Notes: generated by a model not told the origin, from the sequence alone. A stretch of DNA of 64,000 nucleotides from Marinomonas spartinae (GCF_016461715.1 NZ_JAEMUI010000002.1:310001-374000); one strand, 5' to 3'; positions 25,435 through 36,426 are shown, numbered from the stretch's first letter. A program made the numbers and translations.

Positions 25435-26232
25435 TTAGAATTTATAAGATACGTCGATATATTGACCAAAACCAGTAGACTTAAGGGCATCAGAGTTTTT
25501 AATGCCATAAACATTATTGAAGTATTTCAAGCCGTAACCTACTGCATAACGCTTAGAATGCCAGTAAATACCGTTGAAGTTATCAAACCCTGTACTTGAG
25601 GTTGCATAGCCTTTATCTGTTTTCATGCCGAATTGGTAATCAAAGTAACCTTGGTAGGCGATAAAAGAGCCATTATCAAACGTCATGAAGGGTTTGAACC
25701 AGTTTGCGGATAATTGGTAACCATTCCAATCTTGGCGATGGTCTGTGCTATCGTAAAGAGCGTATAGATTTACCCCAGTCTTACCTAGCCAAGGGATTTC
25801 GATATCGGAGCCTAAACCAATGAAGTTGTTATTTACTGCATATTTACCAGAACCACCATCCATACTGAATAGTGTTGCAATGTAAAGCTCTTTCACAGGA
25901 CCAAAAGACAGGTCTTTGCCAGTAATTGCATCCAAAGAGAAACGCGGTGCAATTTTCAAGAAGAGTTTATCTTGACCGTATTTATCGCTGCTTGTGCTGT
26001 TGGTCAGGTTGAATACATCAATGTATCCGTAAAGATCAACAATACCTGAACGTCCACCAAATTCCATTTCCATGTAGTCATGGCTGTTTTTACCTGGTAG
26101 CTCTTTTGATGCATACATCAGGTTGAACTGCTTCCAAGAGTAGTCATTTTTATGAATATTATCAGAATAATCGGCGGCAAGAGTTGTCGTTGCTGCGGCA
26201 GCTAACCCTAGTCCTAAAAGTAGTTTACGCAT
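25435..26232 (-). CDS. Tsx-like outer-membrane nucleoside channel
   Basis: The start at 26232 has GGAG at a good distance; an in-frame ATG at 26244 overlaps that site. The 265-residue protein starts with a signal peptide (MRKLLLGLGLAAAATTTLA). It continues with Tsx features: SWKQFNLMYASKELPG, HDYMEMEFGGRSGIVDLYGYIDVF and alternating beta strands, ending in the terminal aromatic VSYKF used by the outer-membrane assembly machinery. Tsx forms a 12-strand barrel for nucleosides and related solutes. It is convergent with the ABC operon and is probably a single-gene unit. Confidence 0.88.
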   Translation of the reverse strand: MRKLLLGLGLAAAATTTLAADYSDNIHKNDYSWKQFNLMYASKELPGKNSHDYMEMEFGGRSGIVDLYGYIDVFNLTNSTSSDKYGQDKLFLKIAPRFSLDAITGKDLSFGPVKELYIATLFSMDGGSGKYAVNNNFIGLGSDIEIPWLGKTGVNLYALYDSTDHRQDWNGYQLSANWFKPFMTFDNGSFIAYQGYFDYQFGMKTDKGYATSSTGFDNFNGIYWHSKRYAVGYGLKYFNNVYGIKNSDALKSTGFGQYIDVSYKF

Positions 26233-26244
26233 TAGCGTCTCCAT

Positions 26245-26645
26245 GAGTGCAATAGTGAGCGGTGTTTAAAATATAACCAATTAGTCAATATTATGACTGA
26301 AATGCGAATATTACATGATTTTTTTTTGATTACAATGGGTTTTTGATGAAGAAAATGTGTGCACCTAAATGGTTCATTTATGAGTTCTCTTGCACCAAGT
26401 GAGCGTTATAATCAATTGTGAAATTTTATTAACTTTCAATGTGTTAACTGTTTTGGTTGACATCATAAGGTCTTCTGAAATATTGCTGTGCACAACCAGT
26501 AAAGAAGAAAGAGTGGTAACAAGTGGGTCATAGTAGAAGGCTAGCTATCCTATATAAGAGAGTAATAAAGAGGCATGTGTTTTATTTATAGAGGGGGTAT
26601 GGTCTAATTTTGACTTATCACATTCTCTTTGACTAAGCAGGAATT
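26245..26645. other. Intergenic region between divergent tsx-like and small-protein genes
   Basis: This 400-base AT-rich gap holds the promoters of the two divergent genes. On the plus strand a perfect TTGACA (26457-26462) is followed after 18 bases by a weak TATTGC, and TATATAAG lies near 26551; neither is a convincing full promoter. No open reading frame, tRNA, repeat or clear hairpin was seen. Confidence 0.4.
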
Positions 26646-26891
26646 ATGTCTTTGAAATTACCCCTTATTGTAATGACCACCGCCCTTGTTTTTTCCTCTT
26701 CTAGTGTGTTTGCTACGAAAGATGACTGCACTCCGAAATTAAATCTATACTTGCAAGGTATCCATGACACGGTGAGTTCTAAATATGTATCTGAAAGACA
26801 AAAAGAAGTTGCTCAGAAAATTTTAGAAAAAGTGAAAGCGAATCGTGACAAGATGGGGGATTGTGCCTTGTTGGATAAGCTGCTGCCCTAG
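26646..26891 (+). CDS. Small secreted protein of unknown function
   Basis: This 81-residue protein has an AGGAA ribosome site and a signal peptide of about 23 residues (LPLIVMTTALVFSSSSVFA). The mature ~58-residue part is charged and helical (SERQKEVAQKILEKVKANRDKM). It holds two cysteines, Cys28 and Cys73, that could form a periplasmic disulfide bridge. I do not recognise the family. It lies 80 bases before the large hybrid kinase on the same strand, but no shared function can be shown. Confidence 0.7.
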   Translation: MSLKLPLIVMTTALVFSSSSVFATKDDCTPKLNLYLQGIHDTVSSKYVSERQKEVAQKILEKVKANRDKMGDCALLDKLLP

Positions 26892-26971
26892 GGAGTGGAT
26901 TGTTAAGGAGCAATAAGCTCACCTTATACTGATTTGCTGTAAAGCTACATTATGAAAAGGTATTTTTATTT

Positions 26972-29900
26972 ATGTTAGGTTCTTTGACTGCTTTACAGCA
27001 AATAGACAGTGCCAAACAGTCGTTAATTGCGACTCTTTCTGTTGTCGATAGGCTGTTTGCTTGCTCTTATACTGGGTTAATTTTTCAGGATGATTGCTTA
27101 CTGTCTAGTGAGCAAAATAAAGAGCATTTTTTGTCGCTCGCCCAGCCAATTCGTCATCATTTCACGGTGGATCGTTTAGCTATCGAAAAAATCGTCGACA
27201 TAGAGGATTTGCCTGATTTTCTACAGCATGCATCGTTAATACAGTTTTTAACTCAAGGCTCTGTGTTAATAGAGCGGGTTTGTTTAGGTAATCAGACAAG
27301 TTTCCTATTGTGTATTGTGAGTCTGGATACTTCTTTATCATTCGATCAAGCATTTTTCGATTCACTTTCCTCCATTGTGAGTATTTTTACGGGCCTACTG
27401 AACAATCAAACTGTCGGCAAACCGACTTCTTCGTTCAATAAGAGAGATCAAGGCGCTATTTCTCTGGCTCATAATGAGCATGACTATATCGCTTTATGCA
27501 ATATGTCTCCTGACTTTCTCGCCGCTTATGATAACGATCTAAAGTGTGTATATGCTAACAAAGCCCATGAAAGAGTTTTAAAAAAACGAAGTTTTGATGT
27601 TGTCGGTCTAACTGTTAAAGAGTTGATGGGGGAGGGTTGTTACCAGTTTATTGAAGGGAGAGTATCGGATGCCTTGGCGGGTAATGAATCGAATTTTGAA
27701 TATAGTTCCTATCATGGTTTTAATAAAGAAAAGGTCACTATTAAAGTTAAAATAGTGCCTCGCTATATAAAAAATAAACAGGATGGTTTTTATTTATTCT
27801 CTCAAAATATTACAGTATTAAGGCGTACACAGACGACGTTAAGAGCGCTGCACAGTGTTACGAATAATGAGTCGTTGTCTACGGATGAAAAAATACAGAA
27901 AATGTTGGAGATAGGGTGCGAACAATATGCTTTGCCCCTTGGTGTTGTGAGCCATGTTGAAGGGGGAAAGTACACGATACAGTATTGCCAATCTCCTAAT
28001 AATGAACTGTCGGCTGGCATGGTGTTTGATTTGCAAGAAACCTACTGTGTATATACGCTTAATAGTGAGGAGCCAACATATTTTCATAATAATAAAAAAC
28101 ACATTAAACCGCCTTCTTATTATCAATATTTCGTTTTAGAAGCCTACATAGGTATTGTTATTAGGGTTGGTGGTGAGGTATGGGGAACGTTAAATTTTTC
28201 TAGCACTTATCCTAAAGATGTACCTTACGAAGAGGATGAGATCGAACTCATCAAATTATTAGGACAATGGATAGGCTATGAGATCTACAGAAACCGAGCG
28301 CTTGAAAGCCTAAAAGAGTCAGAATATCGCAATCGCCTATTATTGGATTCTCTCCAGGAAGGGGTGCTGGGCTTAGACTCTGATGGTAATATCTCTTTTG
28401 CCAATTCAGCAGCCTGTCGCTTAACTCAGTACAGTCAACATGAGTTGTTGGGCCAACACCACCATGCCTTTTTACATCATACCGCTCCCGATGGGACGCC
28501 CAATTTAGTAGAAAATTGTTCCGTCCGAAATACGTTAGAAACAGGGGTAAGCTCCCATTCAGACAATGAATTTATTTGGGGTAAGCAGGGGCCTTTTGCT
28601 GTCGAGTTCAGTTGTGTTTCTTTAAAAAGAAATGATCATGAAGTTGGTGGGGCGGTGATTACTTTTCAGGATAAGACAAAACAAATAGAGTCGGAAACCG
28701 TTATTTTAGAACAGAAGCTAATTTTCGAATCTTTGTTTATGGATGCTCCTACAGCGATTGCTTTCTATGATAATACAAGAACCATTCGGATGATAAACCC
28801 TGCTTTTTCTAGGCTGTTTGGCTATTTGGAAGAGGAGATTATTGGCTGTTCAACGCGCCAGCTTTATGCGAAGGAAGAGGATTTTATTTGGCTTGGCCAA
28901 TTCTATAAAAAAAAGGCTGAACGGCCTAAAATTTATGTGGATTATAAAGACAAATATGGCCGTATTTTTGCCTCTGAAACTTTTGGTAGTTCTCTTAAAA
29001 AGACAGATGGTAGTTTAAATGGCTACATTGTTCATATCAATGATATTACGGAAAGAATTAAGTCTGAGAATGAAGTGTTGACAGTGAATCAGCGTTTTTC
29101 TCTGGCGGCTAATTCTGCTGGCATCGGCGTCTGGTCCTGGGACACACGCACCAATGAAGTCATCTGGGATGATTGGATGTTGAAAATATTTGGCTTTAAT
29201 AAAGGTGATGATATTGACCCCTTTTTGGGTTGGCTGAATTTGATGCACCCAGATGATGCACCGTTACTTTACCATTCACTTGGTGAGTCCTATCGAAAAA
29301 AAGAAAATTTAGATACGGACTTTCGTATTATTCGGCTTGATGGTCAAATTCGCTATATAAAGGCAACAGGCATAATTGAATACGATAAAAAAGGCATTGT
29401 TTCTCGTATTACTGGCGTGAACTTTGATATTACCTCTCGCAAAGAGGCGGAAGAGGTATTAAAGAAAGCCAGCCATCAAGCGCAAATGGCGAATCAGGCA
29501 AAAAGTGATTTTCTTGCGACAATGAGTCATGAGATCAGGACCCCTTTAAATGGCATTCTTGGGGTGACTGAGTTGTTGCAATCTTCCTATCTGACGGATG
29601 AGCAGCGAATGCAAGTGGATATTCTTCGGGAGTCTGGAGAAAGCTTGTTAAGGCTTATCAATGACATATTGGATTTCTCTAAAATAGAGTCCGGTCAGTT
29701 GACCATGGAGAAAGTGGAATTTGACTTAGAAAAGAAAATTTTTTCTGTCATTAGCTTGCTGTTGATCAAAGCGGAAGAAAAGGGGGTTGATCTTCTGGTT
29801 GAGTATCCTGTACAGATGCCAAAGCATTTTATTGGTGACTCATTTCGCATGCGTCAAATTCTGATTAACTTGATTAGTAATGCTGTGAAATTCACTCATG

Positions 29901-31465
29901 AAGGTCAGGTAGTGGTGCGCGTTTCATGTGAGTCAAATCAACAGGGCAATGTGAATGTCTCTATTGAAGTGCAAGATACGGGGATTGGCATTCCTGATGG
30001 GGCTCAAGCGTCTCTATTTAAGGCGTTTACTCAAGCGGACACCTCAACCACGCGCCGTTTTGGTGGGACCGGATTAGGGTTGGCGATCACAAAACAATTG
30101 GTTGAGTTAATGGATGGCTCGATAGAGCTGGAAAGTAAGGAAGGGGTTGGTTCTACTTTTGTGGTACATGTGCCTTTGGTGGAAAGTTACGCTATTCATA
30201 AAGCGGAAGAGACAGTGCTTCCTTTGTCTTTGGTGGGGCGGAGTAAAATATTGCTTGTTGACGACAATGTGTCAAATTTGGCGATTCTATCTAATCAGTT
30301 AAGAGAGTTAGGCATGGCATGTGATGCGGAGCGCAATGCTAACTTGGCGTTTGATAAATGGTTCGATGCTTATCGTAGTCAGCGTCCTTACGACGCCATC
30401 ATTTTGGATTATCAAATGCCAGATTTGGATGGATTGGATTTATGCCGTTTGATTCGCGAGCACAGTAAACAAATGCATTCCCCGGTGATATTAATGTCTA
30501 CATCAGCAGGCCGCCTCAGTCAGAATGAATTGACTGAGGCTGGCGTGAATGTGTGCTTAACAAAACCACTTAACGTGAGAGTATTATGTGAAGGACTTAC
30601 CTTGGCGCTGAACAGTACCGTTTTGGGTAAACAATTTTCCTATTGGGACGTGACAAGCAGTAAGGATCCGCTGCCGACTGTTACAAAGCAATATATTGGC
30701 CGAGTATTGGTGGTAGAGGATATGGCCGCCAATAGAGTCGTTGCTCGAGGTATGCTCAAGAAGTTGGGTGTCGAGATCATCGAGGCTGAAAATGGGGAAG
30801 TGGGTGTTGCAAAATGGCACTCTGAACGTCCAGACTTAATTTTGATGGATTTACATATGCCGGTGATGGATGGTTTTTCTGCTATGCGAGCAATTCGCCA
30901 GGCTGAAAAGGGGCGGGTGTCTAAACGTGTCCCTATATACGCTTTAACGGCAGATGCGATGGTGGAAAGATCTAGTGAAGTCTATCAAGCTGGCGGCGAT
31001 GGTTTCATTGCGAAGCCGTTTAAACAAGCTGATCTAGAAGTTGTTTTGATAAAGCATTTATTACTTAAGACTTCATCGAATGCAAGGGTGAGGTCCGAGG
31101 CGGAACAGCTCGACCACTTAGTCTCAGTGCCGTGTATTGACATAAATATGCTAATGGAGCTAAAAAGCCTTTTGGGGGAGGATTTGCAAATACTTATTGA
31201 TACCTTCTATGAAGACTCTCTTTCCATTATTAATCTATTAAAACGCCATCGTCTTTCTCCGGATTTAGATGCTCTGCATTCTGCCAGTCATAGTATGAAA
31301 TCCATTGCGATGAATGTGGGGGCTAAGCGCTTGTCAAGCTTGGCGGCTCGTTTAGAGGCAGATTCGAAGCGAGGAGTGGAAGATAATATTGTCGAGCTAA
31401 TTGATCTTATAGTAGAAGAGTACAGTGCGTTTTGTTCTGAGTTAAAACATCTGGTTAGTGTGTAA
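26972..31465 (+). CDS. Large soluble hybrid sensor histidine kinase (GAF/PAS-HK-REC-REC-Hpt)
   Basis: The 1497-residue protein has no membrane segment. Domains in order are a GAF-like N-terminus (about 1-145), PAS (175-285), GAF (295-445), three PAS/PAC units (455-575, 585-695, 705-825) and HisKA with His853 in MSHEIRTP. The ATPase domain has ISNAVKF, DTGIG and GGTGLGL (965-1070). Two receivers follow, with Asp1146 (LDYQMP) and Asp1293 (MDLHMP), then an Hpt domain with His1440 ([12 protein letters not shown]). All relay residues are present. It probably integrates several cytoplasmic signals, and the ligands are unknown. Its stop overlaps the next start by one base, so the CheY-like protein downstream is the likely partner. 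Confidence 0.93.
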   Translation: MLGSLTALQQIDSAKQSLIATLSVVDRLFACSYTGLIFQDDCLLSSEQNKEHFLSLAQPIRHHFTVDRLAIEKIVDIEDLPDFLQHASLIQFLTQGSVLIERVCLGNQTSFLLCIVSLDTSLSFDQAFFDSLSSIVSIFTGLLNNQTVGKPTSSFNKRDQGAISLAHNEHDYIALCNMSPDFLAAYDNDLKCVYANKAHERVLKKRSFDVVGLTVKELMGEGCYQFIEGRVSDALAGNESNFEYSSYHGFNKEKVTIKVKIVPRYIKNKQDGFYLFSQNITVLRRTQTTLRALHSVTNNESLSTDEKIQKMLEIGCEQYALPLGVVSHVEGGKYTIQYCQSPNNELSAGMVFDLQETYCVYTLNSEEPTYFHNNKKHIKPPSYYQYFVLEAYIGIVIRVGGEVWGTLNFSSTYPKDVPYEEDEIELIKLLGQWIGYEIYRNRALESLKESEYRNRLLLDSLQEGVLGLDSDGNISFANSAACRLTQYSQHELLGQHHHAFLHHTAPDGTPNLVENCSVRNTLETGVSSHSDNEFIWGKQGPFAVEFSCVSLKRNDHEVGGAVITFQDKTKQIESETVILEQKLIFESLFMDAPTAIAFYDNTRTIRMINPAFSRLFGYLEEEIIGCSTRQLYAKEEDFIWLGQFYKKKAERPKIYVDYKDKYGRIFASETFGSSLKKTDGSLNGYIVHINDITERIKSENEVLTVNQRFSLAANSAGIGVWSWDTRTNEVIWDDWMLKIFGFNKGDDIDPFLGWLNLMHPDDAPLLYHSLGESYRKKENLDTDFRIIRLDGQIRYIKATGIIEYDKKGIVSRITGVNFDITSRKEAEEVLKKASHQAQMANQAKSDFLATMSHEIRTPLNGILGVTELLQSSYLTDEQRMQVDILRESGESLLRLINDILDFSKIESGQLTMEKVEFDLEKKIFSVISLLLIKAEEKGVDLLVEYPVQMPKHFIGDSFRMRQILINLISNAVKFTHEGQVVVRVSCESNQQGNVNVSIEVQDTGIGIPDGAQASLFKAFTQADTSTTRRFGGTGLGLAITKQLVELMDGSIELESKEGVGSTFVVHVPLVESYAIHKAEETVLPLSLVGRSKILLVDDNVSNLAILSNQLRELGMACDAERNANLAFDKWFDAYRSQRPYDAIILDYQMPDLDGLDLCRLIREHSKQMHSPVILMSTSAGRLSQNELTEAGVNVCLTKPLNVRVLCEGLTLALNSTVLGKQFSYWDVTSSKDPLPTVTKQYIGRVLVVEDMAANRVVARGMLKKLGVEIIEAENGEVGVAKWHSERPDLILMDLHMPVMDGFSAMRAIRQAEKGRVSKRVPIYALTADAMVERSSEVYQAGGDGFIAKPFKQADLEVVLIKHLLLKTSSNARVRSEAEQLDHLVSVPCIDINMLMELKSLLGEDLQILIDTFYEDSLSIINLLKRHRLSPDLDALHSASHSMKSIAMNVGAKRLSSLAARLEADSKRGVEDNIVELIDLIVEEYSAFCSELKHLVSV

Positions 31466-31905
31466 TGAAAGTATTGATTGCAGATGATACCAATACGGAT
31501 CGATTGTTGCTCAAGCTACACTTGTCTAAATTGGGCCATCATATTATTGAAGCCTCAAATGGTATTGAAGCGATAGAGCAATATATTCTCCATAAAAATG
31601 ATATTGATTTGATATTAATAGACGCTCAGATGCCGCAATTAAACGGCTTTGAGGCGGTGAAAGAAATTCGCCAAATTGAGCAAGAGCGAGAGCTGGAGTG
31701 GGTGCCAGTCATTTTCCTGAGTGCAAGTGCCGAAATGGAAGATGTGGAAAAAAGCATTTCAGTAGGGGGGGATGATTACCTAATCAAACCGGTTCAACAG
31801 AAAGTTTTATTGGCCAAAACGCTTACCATGCAACGTATTGCCGCTATGCGACGAAGGTTGATTGCGCTTGATGCTAGGTTGGCAACACAAGCGTCAGATC
31901 GCTGA
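31465..31905 (+). CDS. Single-domain response regulator (CheY-like)
   Basis: The 146-residue protein is a receiver domain with ADD (residues 6-8), phospho-acceptor Asp53 in LILIDAQMP, a Ser in FLSAS and Lys in DYLIKPV. A short helical tail follows (LTMQRIAAMRRRLIALDARL), with no DNA-binding domain. It overlaps the hybrid kinase by one base, which strongly suggests it receives phosphate from the kinase's Hpt domain. The final output is not encoded here. Confidence 0.9.
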   Translation: MKVLIADDTNTDRLLLKLHLSKLGHHIIEASNGIEAIEQYILHKNDIDLILIDAQMPQLNGFEAVKEIRQIEQERELEWVPVIFLSASAEMEDVEKSISVGGDDYLIKPVQQKVLLAKTLTMQRIAAMRRRLIALDARLATQASDR

Positions 31906-31932
31906 CGAGCGGTGTCCAAAGTCCAAGGGAAT

Positions 31933-31973
31933 AAAAAAACCGAAAGTCGCGGGAGTGACTTTCGGTTTTTTTA
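31933..31973. terminator. Bidirectional terminator between the response regulator and leuA
   Basis: A perfect 16-bp stem (31933-31948 with 31957-31972, core ACCGAAAGTC / GACTTTCGGT) closes an 8-base loop. It has A- and T-runs on both sides and serves the two convergent genes. Confidence 0.9.
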
Positions 31974-32001
31974 TCAAAGAAGAAAGGGTTAACTGGATAA
32001 G

Positions 32002-33690
32002 TTAAGCCACGGCTTCTTGTTTGCTTTGAGTCGACTTTTGGTTGACTGTTGCAAGTAATGCTTGGATAGAAGCGGATACAATGTCGTTGTCGATGGCAAC
32101 CCCATTAAAGCGATCACCATCAATGTTGGTTTGAACATAGGCAATGGCTTGCGAATCACTGCCCACTGTTAAGGCATGCTCTTGATATTGGATAATATCG
32201 ACTCGAACATTAAAGTGTTTGCCTAGGGCTTCAGCAAAGGCCGATAATGCACCATTGCCTTTGCCTGAAATGTTTATCTTGCTACCAGCACCGATAAGTT
32301 CGGCATGGATGGTGTCTACTTCGTCTTTGCTATGATCATACTTGCCTAGCTTATATGGCGTTGTTCCTGTCATAAAATGTGTTTCGAACAAGTCTTTCAT
32401 GGATTCTGCGTCGACTACGCCGCCATCTTGTTCTGCATATTGTTGAATAATTGGGCTGAACTCTACCTGTAACCAGCGCGGCAAAGCTAGACCATATTCT
32501 TGCTCTAAGGTATAAGCCACACCACCTTTACCTGATTGGCTGTTAACACGAATAACTTCTTGATAGCTACGACCCACATCGCGTGGATCAATGGGTAAAT
32601 AAGCCACATCCCAAGGTTTGTCATCAGTCTGATTCGCCAAGCATTTTTTGATGGCATCTTGGTGAGAGCCGGAAAACGCGGTAAACACTAATTCACCTGC
32701 GTAAGGGTGACGAGGGTGAACCTGTAGCAAGGTACATGCTTGAACTACACTAATGATGCGATCCATGTCGCCAAGTGCTAACTCAGGGTCAACCCCTTGG
32801 CTATAGATGTTCATTGCCATGGTGACGATATCCATATTGCCTGTGCGCTCGCCATTGCCTAATAAGGTTCCCTCGATGCGGTCTGCCCCGGCCATCACGC
32901 CAAGCTCTGCAGCGGCCACACCACAGCCTCGGTCATTGTGTGTGTGTAGACTAACGATCATGCAGTCACGTTTTTTCACGTGACGACAGAAGTATTCAAT
33001 TTGATCGGCGTAACGATTTGGTGTGGATACCTCTACTGTCGCAGGAAGGTTGATGATAATTTTACGCTCTGGCGTGGGTTGCCATACCTCGGTAACCGCA
33101 TCAACGACTTCTACCGCATAGTCAATTTCTGTTCCTGTGAAACTCTCAGGAGAATATTGAAATACCCACTCTGTTTCAGGGTATTTTTCGGCGTGTTCCT
33201 TAACGCATTTCGCTCCATTAACGGCGATTTGTTTGATGCCTTCCTTATCCAAGCGGAATACTTGTTCGCGTTGTGTTGTGGACGTTGAGTTGTACACATG
33301 GACGATGGCTTTTTTGGCCCCTTTTAGTGACTCATAGGTGCGAGCAATTAGCTCAGGACGCGCTTGCGTTAGCACTTGAATGTAGACATCGTCAGGCACT
33401 TGATCTTCTTCGATTAACCAACGAACGAAGTCAAAATCCAGCTGAGACGCCGCCGGAAAGCCCACTTCTATTTCTTTAAAGCCCACATCAACAAGCAGGG
33501 CAAAGAACTGTTTCTTTTGTTCCACTGTCATAGGTTCAACCAACGCTTGGTTGCCATCACGCAGGTCTACGCTTGACCAAATCGGCGCCTTGGTAATGAC
33601 TTTATCTGGCCAAGTGCGGTTTTCAATGGCAACCGGCGTAAACGGTTTGTATTTTCTGTGATTAAACGTTGTATGGTCAAAAGACGACAT
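32002..33690 (-). CDS. leuA: 2-isopropylmalate synthase (long, type 2 form)
   Basis: The 562-residue enzyme condenses acetyl-CoA with 2-ketoisovalerate, the first committed step of leucine synthesis. The catalytic barrel contains SSVDLRDGNQAL (Arg44, Asp45), the metal-binding HTHNDRGCG and GTLLGNGERTGN. The C-terminal LeuA dimer/allosteric domain (about 430-550) is complete, so leucine feedback is likely. The length and the N-terminal KYKPF...RTWP segment place it with the longer LeuA group rather than the ~520-residue E. coli form. It stands alone and is divergent from an Lrp-family regulator. A 5-bp hairpin (33711-33726) precedes its ribosome site. Confidence 0.93.
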   Translation of the reverse strand: MSSFDHTTFNHRKYKPFTPVAIENRTWPDKVITKAPIWSSVDLRDGNQALVEPMTVEQKKQFFALLVDVGFKEIEVGFPAASQLDFDFVRWLIEEDQVPDDVYIQVLTQARPELIARTYESLKGAKKAIVHVYNSTSTTQREQVFRLDKEGIKQIAVNGAKCVKEHAEKYPETEWVFQYSPESFTGTEIDYAVEVVDAVTEVWQPTPERKIIINLPATVEVSTPNRYADQIEYFCRHVKKRDCMIVSLHTHNDRGCGVAAAELGVMAGADRIEGTLLGNGERTGNMDIVTMAMNIYSQGVDPELALGDMDRIISVVQACTLLQVHPRHPYAGELVFTAFSGSHQDAIKKCLANQTDDKPWDVAYLPIDPRDVGRSYQEVIRVNSQSGKGGVAYTLEQEYGLALPRWLQVEFSPIIQQYAEQDGGVVDAESMKDLFETHFMTGTTPYKLGKYDHSKDEVDTIHAELIGAGSKINISGKGNGALSAFAEALGKHFNVRVDIIQYQEHALTVGSDSQAIAYVQTNIDGDRFNGVAIDNDIVSASIQALLATVNQKSTQSKQEAVA

Positions 33691-33902
33691 GATCTTGTCC
33701 TTATAAATGGGAGGTCGATAAACCTCGTTTATTAATGCGTCTTGTATAGGCGCTTGTTTTGTAGTGTGCGTATTTGTTTTCTCAGTATGACTATCATAGC
33801 GAAAAAACTTGAGTAAAAGATTGCGTTTTTCACTAGAAAAAACAATAATTTTGGCATTATATTGCTAAATTTTCCGAAAACGAAGCAAAAGGTGGGTGTA
33901 AG

Positions 33903-34376
33903 ATGCGATTTGATAAAATTGATTTGAGTATTTTGCGAGAGTTGCAGCAAGATTCTAGCTTAACCAATCAAGAGTTAGCCGATCGTGTTGGCTTGTCAGC
34001 TTCACCTTGTTTGCGACGCGTAAAGGCGCTTGAAGAGAGTGGTGTTATCGACCGCAAAGTGACTTTATTAAAGCGATCCAGTTTAGGGTTAAAATTAACG
34101 GCTTTTTTGCAAATTAGTATGGATCGACATACGCCAGATCGATTTAGTGTGTTTGAGGAACAGGTAGATCTCTTTCCGGAAGTAAAAAATTGCAATTTGG
34201 TGACTGGGCAAAATTGTGATTACTTGTTAGAAGTCGTCGTGGAAGACATGGAAAAATACCATGATTTTTTATTGGGCAAGCTCACGCGCATTCCAGGGGT
34301 GACGGGTGTACAGTCAAGTTTTCTATTGCGTAGCGTAAAAGAGAGCACGGCCCTGCCATTAAATCATATCATTTAG
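33903..34376 (+). CDS. Lrp/AsnC family transcriptional regulator
   Basis: The 157-residue protein has an N-terminal helix-turn-helix (DKIDLSILRELQQDSSLTNQ, then VGLSASPCLRRVKALE) and a C-terminal RAM domain (about 65-150) with the GxxDYLLEV motif that binds amino acids. It matches the Lrp-like group in length. It is divergent from leuA, with about 210 bases between the starts, so it may control leuA or itself. It is not necessarily the global Lrp. Confidence 0.9.
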   Translation: MRFDKIDLSILRELQQDSSLTNQELADRVGLSASPCLRRVKALEESGVIDRKVTLLKRSSLGLKLTAFLQISMDRHTPDRFSVFEEQVDLFPEVKNCNLVTGQNCDYLLEVVVEDMEKYHDFLLGKLTRIPGVTGVQSSFLLRSVKESTALPLNHII

Positions 34377-34473
34377 CAGGGTATTTCCTCATTTAGTGTT
34401 GATATTTATGCTTTTGACCAAATTAATGGACGTTATAATTGGCAAAGTTAAAAATCCCTAGTAGAGAAAGATT

Positions 34474-35079
34474 ATGAGTAAATTGACGGAGAAGCGGCGA
34501 GTTGTCATTCCTGTCCGTGCAGGTGATGTGATGGCTGAGTTCATCTCATTTGATGGTGATGATTCTGGTAAAGAACATATAGGGATTTTCTTTGAAGGAA
34601 AAAGCAGTGAGAAGAACGACATTCCGTTAGTGCGCTTGCATTCCGAGTGTTTAACGGGAGATGTATTTGGGTCGGGTCGTTGTGATTGTGGTGAGCAACT
34701 TGATGAAGCCATTGATCGCATCAATCAAGAAGGAGGGTACATTTTATATTTACGCCAAGAAGGGCGTGGTATTGGGCTGTACTCAAAGCTTGATGCGTAT
34801 GCATTGCAGGATCAAGGTTATGATACCTATCAGGCTAATGAAATGCTTCATTTACCTGAGGATGGTCGAGATTTCGGTGTCGCCGCTGAAATGCTTAAAG
34901 CCGTTGGTGTAACCAAATTGCGTTTATTAACGAATAATCCAGATAAAGCAAAGCAATTGATAGAGCACGGTATTGATGTGGTGGAGTTGGTTCCGACAAA
35001 AGTGCATATGAATCAGCATAACCGCCAATATTTAGAGACTAAAGCCAAGCGCAAGCATCATACGCTTAAGTTTGACTGA
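34474..35079 (+). CDS. ribA: GTP cyclohydrolase II
   Basis: The 201-residue enzyme opens GTP in the first step of riboflavin synthesis. The zinc ligands Cys59, Cys70 and Cys72 ([20 protein letters not shown]) have the E. coli spacing. The substrate motifs [20 protein letters not shown] and TNNPDK are present. The length is typical for the stand-alone enzyme, with no RibB fusion. It is a single gene with an AGAGAAAG ribosome site. No FMN riboswitch fits into the ~100-base upstream gap. Confidence 0.95.
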   Translation: MSKLTEKRRVVIPVRAGDVMAEFISFDGDDSGKEHIGIFFEGKSSEKNDIPLVRLHSECLTGDVFGSGRCDCGEQLDEAIDRINQEGGYILYLRQEGRGIGLYSKLDAYALQDQGYDTYQANEMLHLPEDGRDFGVAAEMLKAVGVTKLRLLTNNPDKAKQLIEHGIDVVELVPTKVHMNQHNRQYLETKAKRKHHTLKFD

Positions 35080-35140
35080 TGACTCTTAGTTTTATTGGTT
35101 TTAGTGAAGTTATAAAGACCATTGTAGGCGTTTCAATGAG

Positions 35141-35161
35141 CTAGGCGGGTATTCCGCCTAG
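35141..35161. terminator. GC-rich hairpin between ribA and the helicase gene
   Basis: CTAGGCGG (35141-35148) pairs perfectly with CCGCCTAG (35154-35161) around a 5-base loop in the gap between two convergent genes. There is no T-run on either side, so termination efficiency is uncertain. Confidence 0.4.
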
Positions 35162-35217
35162 TCATATCCATATCGACACTACGTTTGAAAGTTTGAGTGT
35201 CGCTTAGATTTGGTGTA

Positions 35218-36426
35218 TTACTTTTTAGTAGTGGTTGTTTTTTTCTTTTTCTTTGGCTTATTGCTTGGTGAGCGTGTTTTAGTTTTGGGTTCTAAACCTT
35301 CAATGCGGCCGAATTTGATATTGGCTTGCATAAATCGCTGAATTTTTTCAATCATCGGCAGGTCGTTGATGTCAATCAGGGAGTAGCATTCCCCTGGGGC
35401 GCCTTCTCGTGAAGCACGGCCAGCACGATGAATGTATGAGTCTGCTTTACGCGCCAGCCTTAAGTTAATAACGGTGTTGATTTCGGGAAGATCGATGCCT
35501 CGTGAGGCCACATCCGTTGCGACCAGAACCTGTAATCGGCCACGTTTCATTTGTTTTAAGTGTTCGCTGCGATCCCCTTGTTTCATTTCTCCATGTAAGC
35601 CATCGCACATGAGCCCCATGTTGCGAATACGTTGTACCCATACATCCACGTGTTCACGATTGGCGACAAAGACAACCGCTTGTTTGACTCGTTCTTGAGT
35701 TAATAGGTGTTTTAAAACGGCTTCTTTATGGGCGTCGTCATCGACACGGTAAGCAATTTGGCGAATTTGTGTTGGCACAGTGCGAGCGGACTCACCCAGG
35801 CGCAATTGTTGGGTATCGTCGTCGAGTAAGGCGCTGGCAAAGCGTCCCATTTTTTCACCTTCTAATGTGGCGGAAAACATTAGGGTCTGGTGTTCTTTTG
35901 GTAACTCTTTCGCAATGCGGTTAATGGCATCAACAAAGCCCATATCTAACATTCGATCAGCTTCATCGATGACAAAATAAGAGACATCGCTTAAATCAAG
36001 CCACTGCTTTTCGTCTAATTCAACCAGTCGACCTGGGGTTGCCACTAAAATGTCGCAAGGTTCACTTAGTTGCTGCTGTTGCATGCCGTAAGGCGTGCCG
36101 CCAATAATCAATTGAGAGGCAATGCGAGTGTGTTGTGTTAGTTGTTGCACAACATTAAAAATCTGCCGTGCCAATTCTCTGCTCGGCGCGAGAATCAACA
36201 CTTTTGGCGCAGTGGTTGACTGTTCATCACGGTCAAGAATGTGCTGAATGGCAGGAGCACAAAATGCAATGGTTTTCCCTGTTCCTGTTGGTGCCGTTGC
36301 CAATAGATCGGATCCATCTAACGCAATGGGTATGGCTTGTTCTTGTATCGGTGTAGGGGACTCAAACCCCAAGTCGCTAATGGCTTGCTCTATGGTGAAA
36401 TCAAGATCTAATTCAGCAAATGACAT
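35218..36426 (-). CDS. DEAD-box ATP-dependent RNA helicase (SrmB/RhlE-like)
   Basis: The start at 36426 begins MSFAELDLD and gives 402 residues; an in-frame ATG at 36462 adds only a non-conserved tail. Motifs run in order: Q motif (FESPTPIQEQAI), I (APTGTGKT), Ia (PSRELARQ), II (DEAD in VIDEADRMLDMGF), III (SAT), V (VATDVASRGIDLPE) and VI (HRAGRASREG). The C-terminus is a lysine-rich tail, probably RNA-binding. The wording ATAPTGTGKT resembles SrmB, which assists 50S ribosome assembly, but RhlE-type is also possible. It is convergent with ribA. Confidence 0.9.
   Translation of the reverse strand: MSFAELDLDFTIEQAISDLGFESPTPIQEQAIPIALDGSDLLATAPTGTGKTIAFCAPAIQHILDRDEQSTTAPKVLILAPSRELARQIFNVVQQLTQHTRIASQLIIGGTPYGMQQQQLSEPCDILVATPGRLVELDEKQWLDLSDVSYFVIDEADRMLDMGFVDAINRIAKELPKEHQTLMFSATLEGEKMGRFASALLDDDTQQLRLGESARTVPTQIRQIAYRVDDDAHKEAVLKHLLTQERVKQAVVFVANREHVDVWVQRIRNMGLMCDGLHGEMKQGDRSEHLKQMKRGRLQVLVATDVASRGIDLPEINTVINLRLARKADSYIHRAGRASREGAPGECYSLIDINDLPMIEKIQRFMQANIKFGRIEGLEPKTKTRSPSNKPKKKKKTTTTKK

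Noticed and set aside
33691..33902. Leucine attenuator before leuA
   Set aside because: No short leader frame with a run of leucine codons and no terminator/antiterminator pair was found; only a 5-bp hairpin is present.
34377..34473. FMN riboswitch before ribA
   Set aside because: The gap is under 100 bases and shows none of the conserved RFN stems.
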